The notes: generated by a model not told the origin, from the letters alone. Counted from the stretch's first letter, positions 9,898-22,379 are shown. The stretch: DNA of 64,000 bases from Daucus carota subsp. sativus (GCF_001625215.2 NC_030389.2:43637454-43701453), one strand, 5' to 3'. Program-made: numbers and translations.

Positions 9898-10911
9898 ATG
9901 AATAAGAATTCGGATAAGAGATCGGAAATGTCGAGAAAGAAGCAGGGGCGTAAAGAGGCGGCGTCTTCAAGTTCTATGGATCTATCAAGCCCGGATACGG
10001 ATATTAGGTCTATTATGAGAGACATTGAGTCTTTTGGTAAAAAATTCTCCTTTGTTTTAGCTGTTTATTGTTAAGCTGTTTGCCTTGGTAGTATCTCGTT
10101 TAGCTCCCTTTGTTATACTGGCACGATGAACTCTGTGATAGTGTTTATCGGTAGTGAGAAGCTTTAGCACTAGTTGCTAATTTGTTTAGTTAGCGGATGT
10201 CTTTAATGATTATACAGTCAATAATTATTATGTAAGGTTCATCTGGAATAACATTTCAGTATGAGAGAATTGATTATCGACCTAATATTGCTCCAAATGT
10301 CATACAACAGTTAGCTCGAAACATATGACATGGAAAGAGAAGAAGGAGTTGGAGAACAAGAAAGTTGTTTCTCTGGGTGGAAAGGTGAATAACTAAGATG
10401 TATTTCAGGAACTTGGAACTTATTAGATCCATCTTATGTTAGGAACTTGTAATGATGAGTATGTTGTTCCTTGCCTTAGCCTGTAAAGAAGCAGAGGTTG
10501 CCTCTAAGTGTAGCACGAGTGCAAATGAAGAAGCAGAAACAAAGAGAGCAGAAAATGCTACAGGAGGTCTGTAATCTGTTTGCACTTCGGGTACTAGTGT
10601 TGTGTAATATATCTGTTTCTTGAAATAGGTGCTAATGAAGGTTTTTGCAGAGTGCAATACTTGGACGATTTGGAACCAGGTTTAATGGTGAAAAACGATC
10701 AGTGGATAAGCGCAGGCCCGAGGACCGTGTGTTGAAGTCAACTGCAGGGAATTTCAGAAATGGTATACTTGATGTTAAACATATGCTGAAACCTGCTCCC
10801 TCTGCATCTAGAGATGGTGATGGTGGTAGCCATGGAGGCGGTAAAGTTCCGAAAAGAAAGGGTGGTAAAAAGAACAAAGGGAAGAAGGGTGGTGGACGGA
10901 AGCGCCATTAA
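9898..10911 (+). CDS. DUF4602 / C1orf131-Faf1-like ribosome assembly protein, 186 aa
   Basis: Four coding exons join in phase: 9898-10036, 10311-10384, 10480-10566 and 10651-10911. The ATG follows directly after an acceptor (gtttcag|ATG), so a 5' UTR intron from about 9593 is likely. The product is small and very basic. An acidic/Ser N-terminus ends in DIRSIMRDIESF. Then comes the conserved block TWKEKKELENKKVVSLGGK, then KKQRLPLSVARVQMKKQKQ and ILGRFGTRF, and the protein closes with a Gly/Lys/Arg tail. This arrangement matches the DUF4602 family (human C1orf131, yeast Faf1), nucleolar factors of the small-subunit processome. A nucleolar role in 18S rRNA maturation is inferred. The telo-box promoter agrees. 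The family assignment is from memory of the motif, not a search. Confidence 0.82.
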
Positions 10912-12133
10912 AATCAGATTAATAAGATTTTTCTACGAGGGGATCTAAAATTTACTAGTACCATTAAAGGGACCTTTAAAAAGACGGGGCCTTTTTTCCT
11001 TCCTATGAGTATATTCCTTGTGGGACAGGTAATCACATTTTTGTAATCTGGAGTCAATATATAACCTCATACCGGTTGTACTTTGTTTTCTGTATTAGTA
11101 GTTACCTTAAATTTTTGGTAGTGCACCTGTGAAAGCAAATTGTGTGAAGCTCGTTATTCTGCTGGAATTGGCATTTATTATGATGATTGTTGTAATGGGT
11201 ATCGCTAATGTGTTGGTTTCTCTATGATTACAAATTGAGAATCAGGCATGGGGTGAATCTGAATATCGTATACTTAATTATTGCATCTCAAGTTGCAGTA
11301 AGCTTCTGTGAGTTCCTTTGAGGGGAATCTGCAGATTTAACAGGATTAGGAAACTCATTAGACCATGGCAAGACAGCAAAAATTATAGCTTTTGTGGAGA
11401 ACCTGTGGGTAATTTACAGATTTCGTAGGGAACTTGTTTAAATGACTGCAAGAATGTGATATTAGTAGAGGTGAATGCATATTTCTTCTCCAAAGAGTTA
11501 CTTGATGCACCACTTTCTTTGTCAAATGTGCTCCCAGCCTAACACATAGTATTGATTTACACTGATTTTTGCATCATATTCAGTATTTTAAGACAGGTAG
11601 ACAAAAACTCAATGGTCCTATGCTGTTTAACTCAATGGTCCTATGCTGTTTTCCAAGGAGTACAAAATTAGACACAAAATCTTTCACAGAATGACATGTA
11701 TTAAGTTTTGATTAGAATGAGTCTTGTATCACATAAGGTGATAAGGGTGTTCTTTTTTAGGAAAATGTTTTCATGCACAAATTTGGGTACAAAATCTTTT
11801 ACACATTGACATATATTAAGTATTGATTGAAATGTGCCTTCTATATTGACACAAGGGTCTTTCTAGTTTCTGCACATGGCAAACATTGACAACTATTTTT
11901 GACCCGAAAGATTTTTGTCGGTAAAGATTTTTGTGCAGGCAAGGACCATCATTGTAATGTGATGAAAGCCACTAAAAATTTACCACATCATTGTAATGTG
12001 ATGAAAGCCACTAAAAATTTACCATCTAATTAAAATGTAGTTGTTAATGTGTGTTCATGAACACATTGAAAAATCCGTTCACATAAATAGCATCGATTAA
12101 AACATCGTACCTCAATTATTTCAAAATTTTATA
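10912..12133. other. 3' flank and spacer with short tandem duplications
   Basis: The first 300 bases or so are a plausible 3' UTR. A 24-bp unit 'ctcaatggtcctatgctgtt' is doubled at about 11608-11651. A unit of about 40 bp ('atcattgtaatgtgatgaaa' onward) is doubled at about 11949-12024. Two diverged copies of 'acaaaatctttyacanattgacatrtattaag' lie at about 11678-11706 and 11792-11820. No gene is seen. Confidence 0.6.
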
Positions 12134-12741
12134 GGGAAAATTAATTCTGAAATCCCTGAATTATAGACACTTTTTTTTCTAGGTCCCTGAACTATAAATG
12201 TCAATTCATAAGTAATTTAACTCTTGATTTTTCCTATCTGGGTCTTTCCGTTAGATCTGGTTTGACGTCGTTAGTTCTTCTTAAATTCATGAGAATCAAA
12301 GATAACTTTGAAGGTGATTCCGATATCCAAATTTGAAACTTGAGTAATCAAATTGCTCGTTTTTCAATCCTCTATCCATCTATACCATCAAAATTTAGTT
12401 TGGTAATTTCCGAATTTTGAGTTGAATATTAGTTTTCATTTTAATAGCTTTTATTCGGATTATAATGATGCAGATTGATAGATCGTGTGATTATGAGCAT
12501 GTTCATATAATTTTTGTGATTTTTGATGTTCAAATTAGCTTCGTCGGAAAATTCGAGCTCACCGGATTTGAGCTTTTCCGACCAAGTTCGCCGGAAAAAC
12601 TAACGACATCAAACCAGATCTAACGGAAGGACCCAGGTAGGAAAAAATCAAGAGTTGAATTACTTATGAATTGACATTTATAGTTCAAGGACCTAGAAAA
12701 AAAAGTGCCTATAATTCAAGGATTTTAGAATTAATTTTCCC
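12134..12741. mobile_element. Mutator-like MITE with long inverted ends, 608 bp
   Basis: The two ends are inverted copies over about 145 bp, starting GGGAAAATTAATTCT on each side and reaching 'ccgttagatctggtttga'. The element is flanked by an exact direct repeat AAATTTTATA (12124-12133 and 12742-12751). A 9-10 bp duplication plus long inverted ends points to the Mutator superfamily. The interior has no coding sequence. It ends only about 260 bp from the CRY-DASH start codon, inside that gene's probable promoter. Confidence 0.88.
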
Positions 12742-12931
12742 AAATTTTATACCCAGTTTAATGCATATGGCGTGCTTTATTTTCTAAAGCAATTCTCATC
12801 AAAATTTAAACCAGTAAAATCTAGCGGGAGTACTAAGTAAAAGAAAACCAAAGGCCCCCACTCACCAACCAATCAAACCTGTGGTATTGAGTTTAACATA
12901 GTATACTCTTCAATCATTGGCCAACATCTTG

Positions 12932-12939
12932 CCACGTCA
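12932..12939 (+). promoter_or_regulatory. ACGT-core (bZIP/HY5-type) site upstream of CRY-DASH
   Basis: CCACGTCA lies 66 bases before the ATG at 13005. ACGT-core sites are bound by light-response bZIP factors such as HY5, so the position before a photoreceptor/photolyase gene is suggestive. Function is inferred only. Confidence 0.4.
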
Positions 12940-13004
12940 CCCATCTCCCGCGCTTTCCAAACACCTCTAAATTCTAACACAACTCCATCTCAATCTCATG
13001 TAAC

Positions 13005-16000
13005 ATGAATCTTTTCTCACCAAATCTTCAAAAGTTCAACTACATACATCTCCAATCAAAAACCCATCTCATATTTTCTTGTATTTTTAACCTCTCCTCT
13101 ATTAAAATGAATAATACTTCTAATTCAAGAACCTCAGCATCAGCCACACGATCAGATAATTCTAAGGTTCAGATGGTTCCGGAGCTTGGTTACGATGAAA
13201 TGATCAAGATTTCTGAGGAAACCATGAAGAGATACAGTTTGAATTCGATGCCGAAAAGGGGTAAAGGGGTTGGAATTGTTTGGTTTAGAAATGATTTGAG
13301 GGTTTTGGACAATGAGGCCTTGTTTAGAGCTTGGGCTTCTTCTGAGGTTGTTTTGCCTGTTTATTGTGTTGATCCTAGAATTTTCAATGGCACCACTCAT
13401 CATTTTGGCTTTCGGAAAACTGGCGGTAAGAATTTGTTTCATGTGCTTTGAGTGCCATATAATTGACATAATGTTGTTACTAGTTTGAGTATGCAGCTTA
13501 ATTGGGTTCTGAATTTGAGTTTCTGTGCCTTATGTGTGTGAAATTTATAATTTATACTAAAAATGTGTGTCATGTGGAGAAATTCTTTATCTTTTACATA
13601 TAAAAGTAAATTCACACTGGATCATATTATTTTTTTGTTCTATTAGTTGTTCTTCCTTGAACCTTTTGTGGACTAAATTTTGTTTATGAAATTATGTTGG
13701 AGATTTGTTTACTGTTGAAGAAATTCAATCTGGGTGGTCGGAAAATATAATACTTTGCTATTCAAAGTGACAGTGGAAGGGCTTATCATATGGACACCTT
13801 GTATACACTTCCTTTTTGCAGATTTGAGAACGCTTTTTCTCATAGAATGTTTGGATGACCTGAAGAAGAAATTGATGCAGCGTGGATTAAACTTACTAAT
13901 CCAACATGGGAAACCTGAGGAAGTTATCCCTTTACTTGTGAGAGCATATGGAGCACATACAGTTAAGGAACTTTGACTTGATGTCACTTTTCTCCCCAAG
14001 ATCTTTCATCGGTAGTTATTTAGAAGATCTATAATATTTAAGGCATGTATAGGTTTATGCCCACAAGGAAACTTGTAGTGAGGAGCTGAATGTTGAAAGA
14101 TTGGTCAAAACTCGTCTGCTCGAGGTGAAGCTGCCAGTCAAGACAGGAACAGGAAAAAATCAGACTGCCACTAATAGTGCGAAGTTGGAGTTGATATGGG
14201 GGAGTACAATGTACCATGTGGATGACCTCCCATTTGATTGTAGCAGTTTGCCAGACATGTATACTCAGTTTCGTAAGGTACCTTAAATGTCATAATTTGG
14301 TGTGCTGTAGAACTTCTAGAAGAGGCTTATATGTCATCTTTCCTATTGTAATTATAAATTGTACAGAATGTGGAGTCGAAGTCTTCTGTCAGAAGCTGTA
14401 TCAAGATCCCAACTTCACTAGGACCCCCACCTGACATTGAGGATTGGGGACGCGTTCCCACAATTAGTGAACTGGGGAGTGGTGAAGAAAAGGTAGCTTA
14501 AACTTTTTGTGCAAGAAATTAAAGAAACAAGTTTTTATATTTACAGAATCACATGCCAGGAATCCCATATTGTTTATGCAGATTAGAAAAGGGATGAGAT
14601 TTGTTGGGGGTGAAAGTGCTGCCCTGACAAGGGTACATGAATATTTCTGGAAGAAGGCAAGTTCACTTCTTGTTTCTGTGCCTCTAGAAACTTTAGTTGA
14701 CATACTGCAAAGATATCATATTGAACAAATTGTGAAAGATAATCTGGTTTTTTACAAAGTTGGTATTGAAACTCTATTTGTATAACAATTTATGCAGGAT
14801 TTGTTACGGATGTATAAAGAGACCCGAAATGGCATGTTGGGACCTGACTACTCCACAAAGTTTTCTCCTTGGTTAGCTTCAGGAAGCATTTCCCCTCGTG
14901 TTATATATGAAGAGGTAAAAGAGCTATATTATCATGTCCATCGTACATACTGCATTACTTGAGCTAATGAAAGATACTGATCATGGTTTTACCACTTATA
15001 TTTTTTACTAAAGGTAAAGAGATATGAAAAGTTGAGGCATTCAAATGATTCCACCTACTGGTATCTCATTATCTCTCTCAGTTTGGTTTTCTTATCTCCA
15101 GAAGTGCGTTTTAATTTATGTTTTTTTAAATATGCTTCCTGATGTGTTGCAAATATATAAAGGAAAATGCACCGGATCAGTCCATCTATTGTCATAAAAA
15201 GAATCTCTCAACTCTAATATTCAGATCCAGTTCCAGTCTGAAAATATGCATATCCATCTTTTGTCTTTCTTTCATTCGCTCTGGTAGTTTGGGACATACT
15301 AAAAAGTTTCTTTATGAACTTATTTTATACTTTACAGGGTCCTGTTTGAATTGATATGGCGTGATTACTTCAGATTTATATCCATTAAATATGGAAATCG
15401 TCTTTTTCATCCAGGTAACATAAAAAAGTTTCACATTCCTTGCACATTATTTGTAGCTTTAAGTTGCTGTGTTCGTCTTCTTAGCATCTCGTAGCCTTTG
15501 GTCATATGTGCAAGACTTACTTTATTTATTTTTTTCATAGCCCTACTATTTCATCGTCTTTGTCTTACAAATCCCTTCAAGTCAGTCTGCAGGACTGTGT
15601 TTTCTTGTAGTTAGATACATGATAAGGTTCATCTTTTAAAAGGTTCCTTTCTGGAAGGGCGAGTCAGAAGATATGTTTTTCGTTTGCATAGATCCTAAAA
15701 TGAAGTCCGATATGTGCTTTTTTCTTTCGGTTCATGTACTTCCAACAGTCAGATTTTCTTAACAAAAATCTGATATCAGGAGGGCCAAGAGAACTGGGGT
15801 ATACATGGAGCCAAGATATCGGTCTGTTTGAAGCTTGGAGAGATGGTCGTACAGGGTAAATTTTATGCTCTTCCTGTCTCCTGTGTTGCCAGCATGTTCT
15901 GATAATGAAGATTTTTGATTTTAGGTACCCTCTCATAGATGCGAATATGAAAGAACTCTCAGCCACAGGTTTCATGTCAAATCGAGGGCGACAGGTAAAA

Positions 16001-17088
16001 CCACTTCAAATATGCCTGTTCTATATTTCACCCTAAAACAGCATATTGTTCGTATGTTATAAGGGGGCATCAGCTCCATGCTCTCTTTATTTTTCTTTCT
16101 CTTTCCATATACTATATTTTGTTTTTAGGAGATAAAAAGACCTCTCAGCTGAACATTTATCTTTTCGCTAACCTGCTTGTACTTAAAAATAACAATCTGT
16201 TTTTCTGAAAGAGAATTAATATCCCATATGTGTTATACCAGATCGTTTGTTCTTTTCTGGTTCGAGACATGGGGATTGACTGGCGAATGGGAGCTGAATG
16301 GTTCGAGACATGTCTTCTGGATTATGATCCGTGTTCTAATTATGGGAATTGGACTTATGGAGCAGGTGCTTGTCTTCATTGCTTGCATCTTTAAGATTTG
16401 TTTATGCATCAATTTCGCAAGCAAGTTGATTTGGACCCTCTTAGTTGCAAATAACTTGTATATATGATTTACTTGCATGGATTTAACAGTTAATATTTGG
16501 TTTATTCTTCTGTTTCCTTAGGTGTTGGGAATGATCCAAGAGAGGATCGCTATTTCAGTATTCCAAAACAAGTAAGTGGACTCATTACTACCATTACTAA
16601 TGTAATTTTAACTGGTGATTACTCCAGCAAACATAGAGATGAAGTGAGTTGTCAAAACTGATTATGCAACATAGTTTCTCTAGCTGCAACTCGTCGCTGT
16701 AAAGATTAGTCGTTTTTATATTTTGTTTCCAATAACCAAAATATTAATCCTCCCTCTCCCGGGAACTTACTGATCGTGAATTATAGTATGTCATTAGAAT
16801 CTCGGGGAGGGATCAAAATCTGTGTGCCTGCCTGGTGTCGATTTGTCTTTCCTTCCTTTTTTTCATTGAATCTCTACTATATAATGTAATAATGTGTACT
16901 CATATGTTTAGGCCAAAAACTATGATCCTGAAGGCGAGTATGTAGCTTACTGGTTGCCAGAATTGCGGTCAATTCCAAAAGATAAGAGAAATTTCCCTGG
17001 ACATTTTTACATGAAGCCAGTTGTGTCTCTTAAGCATGGTACTAGCAATACGACGTTTGGAAAAAATAGAGCCCCTCGAAGAAGATGA
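13005..17088 (+). CDS. CRY3: Cryptochrome DASH (CRY3-type), 574 aa
   Basis: Thirteen exons join in phase: 13005-13425, 13822-13961, 14053-14277, 14367-14492, 14582-14656, 14798-14914, 15014-15060, 15338-15414, 15780-15855, 15925-15994, 16242-16365, 16522-16571, 16912-17088. The product is a blue-light flavoprotein of the photolyase family. CRY-DASH proteins bind FAD and a folate antenna and repair cyclobutane dimers in single-stranded or looped DNA in plastids and mitochondria. The photolyase N-domain starts with [15 protein letters not shown]. The FAD domain shows [36 protein letters not shown] and [11 protein letters not shown], all typical of plant CRY3. The first about 60 residues are poorly conserved and basic/Ser-rich, fitting an organelle transit peptide; a second in-frame ATG is at 13107. 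The length is close to Arabidopsis CRY3 as I recall it. Intron 5 uses a GC donor (AAG|GCAAGT at 14657). Confidence 0.95.
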
Positions 17089-17714
17089 ACTGAGCACCAG
17101 TGATGCGATTGGACAGAAGAGGAAATGAGCACCACTAGAGACTGCATCGCAGATAACTTTGTTTCATCAGGCTTGGCGAATACTCTTTTCATACTCTTTT
17201 CTGTTAGCTGAATTAACTGAAAATCAACCGGGTTCACATTGAAGTCTTCATGTTCCGCTAATGCTGGCTTTCTTGCCACCAGTGGTCTGTGTGTAATGTG
17301 CTTTATGTATCCTGAAGTTCGATTTTTTACCTGCTCCTGTGGCTGACACTATTACTGCTAGACATTCCGGTGATCAACAGTTGAGCTTCAGGCTGTCCAA
17401 GATTGTATATGTATGTGTGGTTTCGTATATTAACTGGCACAAGATCTTACACTGTATAACTTGATATGTTTTAACTAATGCAAACAAAATTTAGTATTGG
17501 TTTCATAACAAGCCCCGTGGGTACGTACATTTATAAATCGGTCCATTTCAAATGAAAGTAGAAACATAACAATTATGACAAGTATTCACAGATTCAAGGT
17601 CCGAAATGATAATTCCTGGAAATATTGATAATCTGATACGTTTGACATATCCAGCTTAATGACTAGAGAATACTACTAGCTGCACTTTGCTCCATAGGTT
17701 CATTTGCATCATTA

Positions 17715-19246
17715 TTAAGATGCTACAACACTGTCAAGATCAGCTTTACCCGCCACTACTTTTTCCTCGAAGTAGTCCTCCCTCGCATTGTCAGCTAGCA
17801 TAAGGGCAACCAACCAAAAGAGGGCTGAATCAAGAGAAACAAAGGCACCACCACCAAGAAGGCCCGTCTTAGCAGTAGGGCAAGTTGTTTCCATATTATG
17901 ATGAATTTTATTTGACCGGTGACCCTGTTCGACTATTGTAGGCCATAATAGTAATGCTGCAGCTAATCCAGCTGTACCCCTGTATTTTTGGTACAAGCAT
18001 GTAAAAATGGTAAGAAATGGTAGGACATATACTGCACTCAGTTTGCTACGAGCAAGCACTTCACATAAAGAACTGATAGGTAATTTTGGACCAATTTTTG
18101 TTTTGTATAATTTTTATAAGAGAATGCATTGAATTTTTAGAAAAACAAGATTCTCTTGTATAAGGTGAAGCATGACATTCTACAAATATTCAAATGAATA
18201 AATCAATCAAATAATAAAATGACATGTAAATAGGAAAGGTAAGCCAAATAATTAGAAAGTAAGAACTGAAACAAGATTCAAGGAAATTGGGAGCTTGAAA
18301 TGACACTTACAGAGCAATGTTGAAAAATACAACGAAGCTAGTGCTCTGAAATAAAGCTGCCTGTGGAATACTCTTTCCCTTGTAAGGATAAAAGAGAGAC
18401 AAGAAACCAGTCACCGAAGAAACGACGAGAAATGCAAATGAAAGATAGCCCAAAACAATGGTTGGGTCTGATGGATACTTGCAGATAACAACGCCTTTTC
18501 CTGTGATTGGAGTTCCAGAAGGAGGCTGAAAAATAAAAACATTACACAATCAGCCACATACAAGTGTTAGTGACAAAAGCTTACTGCAAAGGGTTCAAGC
18601 ATCCAAGCAGCGCGCCTCGTAATTTTTCTCTATAGCAACCAACCAGAAAGGAGAACTATTCAGCATTTAAAATAGCATTCTAGCCAAATAGCCAATTACT
18701 ACCGAAACTCGTTTATCCCTTCTCCACAGAGCATCTCCAAAAGCATTTTAGTTAGCTCCTAAATATAATATAAATAATGTGACTCGTAGCAAGTTATTAT
18801 ACTTTTGAGAGTGTCGACTCCAACAATACTTTTTATTTTGACTCTTAATTCATATTTTATTCATATTTCAAACTTATCTATGACAAAGATTAAAATCCAA
18901 ACATGTAAGAGATTTTTAAGAGCCATTAGGATTCTCTTGGAGCTCCATTTTTTGTGACTCTCTTTATATTTTAATTTAAGAGCTTCTTTAGAGCGTCTCT
19001 TGGAGATGCTCTAAAAATATCTATTTATCAAAAACGTTCAAATTAAATGCAAACTATATACGGAGATGCAACACTTTATTCCGATGCACAAGTATAACAA
19101 GATTATATAGCGAAGTTGCAGGGGGGCATCTATAAACATTCACAGCAAGAAAAAACCTTCTTGTTTTCAGCAATGACTCCAAATATGAAGGACAGCACAC
19201 CAAATGTTGCCACAATTAAAGACATCTGTTTCGGAGTAAACGCCAT
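17715..19246 (-). CDS. DUF1218 membrane protein (MWL/VCC/DEAL type), 189 aa
   Basis: Three coding exons on minus, 19157-19246, 18311-18525 and 17715-17979, join in phase to 189 codons. The protein has four hydrophobic segments: residues 8-25, about 55-78, 85-112 and about 145-165. The start MAFTPKQMSLIVATFGVLSF, a Cys in VICKYPSDPT, and later TCPTAKTGLLGGGAF fit the plant DUF1218 family. That family includes the vein-patterning VCC/DEAL proteins and the 'modifying wall lignin' proteins, placed in the ER or plasma membrane. The C-terminal tail is short and acidic. The 5' leader probably starts near 19990 and is spliced, with a donor at about 19931 (rc GAG|GTGTGT). Both the first coding intron and the leader intron carry MITEs. 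The precise subfamily is not certain. Confidence 0.85.
18728..19012. mobile_element. MITE in intron 1 of the DUF1218 gene, 285 bp
   Basis: Inverted ends AGAGCATCTCCAA at the left and its complement (TTGGAGATGCTCT) at the right, with an AT-rich non-coding middle. This terminus is a common plant MITE end. No clear target duplication was seen, so the superfamily is left open. Confidence 0.7.
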
Positions 19247-19554
19247 CAGGTCTTCCTAGTAACACTGAATCCCTGCAAACTAATAATCTCAGCTTAACCA
19301 GGCGAGGACCGCGAATAGATATGAACAAGAAAGAATTCGACTACACAGATAAGCCCTAAAATAAATCTCGAAAGGGCCAAGTCATGATTCTAGCATCATA
19401 ATATCCAAAAATTAATAATTAATTATAGCTTTAAATTTTCAAAACAATCACCATGTCCAAGAATTTTAACACACTCTAAACTTGTAAGTTGCAACATACA
19501 AAAACAGCAAGGCAGGCTTTTGTTATCTTGGACTTACAATTACATATATAACAA

Positions 19555-19767
19555 GGGTCCTAGTCCCTGACAACCAGAACCTTACAAGTGACATACTATT
19601 TTTCGGCCTTCGACGATCAGGATTTTAACATTTTTGTTATAATCTGGCGGTTAAAAAACACTAAACATATTAAAATTTTGTTATAATCCTGAAAGCTGTA
19701 TATTCATCTAACGGTCCGAATGGCCACTTAAAACATTCCGACAATCAATTACCAGGGACAAGGACCC
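19555..19767. mobile_element. Small MITE, 213 bp
   Basis: Inverted ends GGGTCCTAGTCCCTG and GGGTCCTTGTCCCTG (one mismatch in 15) enclose a non-coding core. It lies in the probable 5' UTR intron of the DUF1218 gene. The flanks (ATAACAA / AGAAAACAA) are only loosely alike. Confidence 0.65.
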
Positions 19768-20207
19768 AGAAAACAAAACACTCAAATCCAACAATATAAA
19801 CACAGGTATCATGAAACATGATCACATTCACACAGCGAATAATAGATAAGTAAAAAAAAACTAAACCATGATCAAACAGATTAATATGAATTTACGGGTG
19901 ATAAAAAAATCAAAGTAAAAAAGGAGACACACCTCGTCTTCGTGGGAGATGGGTGAATCTGCGAGAATGGTTGAATGAATCTGGAATTGTGGATGGTGGT
20001 AAATATAGAAGTATGTGTGTGTATAATACAGCTAAGTGACACAAGACAGAAGTTAATGTACGTAGACTTCTATTGCAACTATGTTAATGACTGTGATACG
20101 CTGAATCAAAGATTCTGATTACGATGTGAATAGAAAAATTAGGAGGGCTATCCGGCTATATCTTTATTTTTCATTATATTTGTTCATAAATGTTTGTTAA
20201 TTGATGC

Positions 20208-20579
20208 CAGTGTTCTGAAAATTCCAGATTTAACCGATAAATTTCCAATTAATCCCCTGCAAGATCGGCCACCAATCCGATTTTTGAAATCCGATTAATC
20301 TTTATATATATTTCATAATCGAAATATATGTGATAAATTATTAAAATTAAAATACTATATTACTTTAAATATGAATAATTATAGAGTTTATGAATATAGT
20401 AAATATATTAGTTACTAATTAGCTAATATAATAATAACTATATATTAAATAATATTTTAATATTAAAATAAACCCGATTTTAACTCCGATTAATCCTTCC
20501 GATTAATCCCCGATTTCCGATTAATCCTTGAATCAGTAGCTCAACCGATTAGGTCCGATTCCCGATTTCTGTAACACTG
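20208..20579. mobile_element. Non-autonomous hAT element, 372 bp
   Basis: Ends CAGTGTTCTGAAAAT and (inverted) CAGTGTTACAGAAAT. It is flanked by a perfect 8-bp direct repeat ATTGATGC (20200-20207 and 20580-20587), the hAT signature. Subterminal repeats of 'ccgattaatc' fill both ends. No transposase is encoded. The exact target duplication suggests a fairly recent insertion. Confidence 0.92.
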
Positions 20580-20629
20580 ATTGATGCGCTTATATTCAAC
20601 TCGAAAATATCGTGCTTGTTGGCAGCGGT

Positions 20630-20851
20630 GTAGAAGTACTTCTTTTTCAAACAAGTTGAGTTTTATTTTTCTTACCCGTTTATCCAGAAAAGCGGAAATA
20701 TTTTTTAAAAGTTATAAATGCTAACTTCTCTCTCAGAGTTTCTTTCTTCCCAAACACTTTAACCACTTACAAGTCCTACCTTGCTTATAACTTCTACTTA
20801 TTTTTTTACTTTAATCAAGAAACACTTATTTTAAACTAACCCAAACGCCCC
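20630..20851. mobile_element. Truncated copy of the 41884-type MITE
   Basis: The right part ('cttataacttctacttattttt' onward to 'cttattttaaactaacccaaacgcccc') closely follows 42055-42129, the right end of the MITE near 42 kb. The left end is diverged and no target duplication is seen. Confidence 0.6.
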
Positions 20852-22270
20852 ATCATATACATCTCAAATTCATTTTGAAAATAATTAAAATTTGACGAAA
20901 AATTTAAGCTCGCATAATATATGATTCCGGATATAAGCACTTCTATATCCGGTTAGGTTAATTCTCATATAATTTTTCATAATACGATCCTATCCTACCC
21001 GAATATGATTAATGATTCATATTCGATTCGAACTCATATGCATATTATATTTTTCATCTATTACATCTGTAAGTAAACAGCCGTCATTTTATAAAATTTG
21101 AATACCTTAAATGAATTTAATTCTTCATAAAATATGATTTATACAATGTGATAATAATTATTATCTTCACATAGATTTAATAAATTATATATACCTACAT
21201 ATAATTGTAAGCTTTAATTTAAATTTATTATATTTTTATAATATCATGTTTATTTACACTAAACGATAATTATTTTATTAATTGAAATAATAATGATATT
21301 TGATTTTAGTGGATCCAGTTCGTATTTGATGGATCATGAACTACCCGGTTAAAAAAATAGAAAATACGATACCGGACCATGTTCGGTCTAGATTCGGATC
21401 TCAAATACTTGGGATCTGTTTATATCCGAATCAAAACTTGCATTTAGGTAATATGGAAATTTCAAAAATCTCAAAATTCTGGAAAAACTTTATAAAATAT
21501 GGATTTATTAAAAAAAATGTATTCACTTCGAAAAAAATCAAAACATTTTGGAAATAAATTTAAATTTAGAAAAAATCTGAAAATTTGGAAAAATGTTTAA
21601 AATTTCAAAAAATTTATTTTTTTATCAAGTACAAGTCATATCATATAATGATCTAAGTCATATTCGTTTGAAGTTTAAATTTAGTTTCAAAAAAAATTAT
21701 ATTTCTTCGAAGTTCTTACATATCTTTCATATTTTTGTATAAAAAACTCAATATTTTTTAAAAAAATTTCAGGTTCTTTTGCAATAGCTTCTTCTAAGTT
21801 TTTTTTTTCATAAATAGCCTTTTCTAAGTTTTTAAAAAATTTCAGATTTTTTTGCAATAGCTTTTTCCAAGTTTTTTTCAAAAATAGCTTTTTCTAAGCT
21901 TTTTTTCCATATTTCTAAGTTTTTTCAAAAATAGCTTTTTCTAGATTTTTTTTTTGCGATTTTACTATCTTTTGAAAAAATTTGCAAAAATACTAACCTT
22001 TTTAAAAATATTTGCGAAAATACGGTTTGCAACTAGATGTAACCATATTCGACTTCAGCTAATTGGTTACAAATATGGTTGCATGTGGTTGTATATAGTA
22101 CTGCAAAAATCTTCAAATATTCGGTATTTTTACAAAATATTTAAAAAAATTGTAGAAATTTTATAAAAACAATTTTGGACTTATGTATTTATGGGAAAAA
22201 CCTTTTTACAAACTATCCTTTTTGTTAAAAAAGAAGTAAATGTTCTGGCAACAAGTTTATCATCCCTGTC
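20852..22270. other. AT-rich repeat-derived spacer
   Basis: Contains 'ccggatat' and 'ccgaat' repeats like those at 41040-41160 and 46620-46760. From about 21950 to 22200 it resembles the ends of the GTTGCA Mutator-like family ('tttgcaaaaatactaac', 'gtttgcaacta', 'atggttgcat'). Poly-A/T runs with 'aaaaatagctttttctaag' are repeated four times at about 21780-21945. No gene is seen. Confidence 0.55.
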
Positions 22271-22296
22271 TTCTATTCCCTCCATAAAATTAAAAA

Positions 22297-22303
22297 TTCC
22301 CGC
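22297..22303 (+). promoter_or_regulatory. E2F-like site before BRCA2
   Basis: TTCCCGC, 77 bases before the BRCA2 ATG, matches the core plant E2F site. S-phase control of BRCA2 by E2F would be expected for a replication-linked repair gene. Inference from motif and position only. Confidence 0.4.
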
Positions 22304-22379
22304 TTACCAAAATATACACATTACACCGTATAATCGACCGAGCTGATTCAATCCTCTACGAATCACACCGTACCGGAAA

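Noticed and set aside
14507-14785. 92-codon open frame running through CRY-DASH exon 5 and its introns
   Set aside because: It reads through the acceptor at 14581 and the GC donor at 14657. The exon structure matching CRY-DASH explains it.
17289-17700. Extra gene between CRY-DASH and the DUF1218 gene
   Set aside because: Only short frames without motifs. The stretch fits two converging 3' UTRs.
20852-22270. Possible CRISPR-like spaced repeats ('aaaaatagctttttctaag')
   Set aside because: Only four diverged units in a poly-A/T tract of a plant nuclear genome. It is a simple local duplication.
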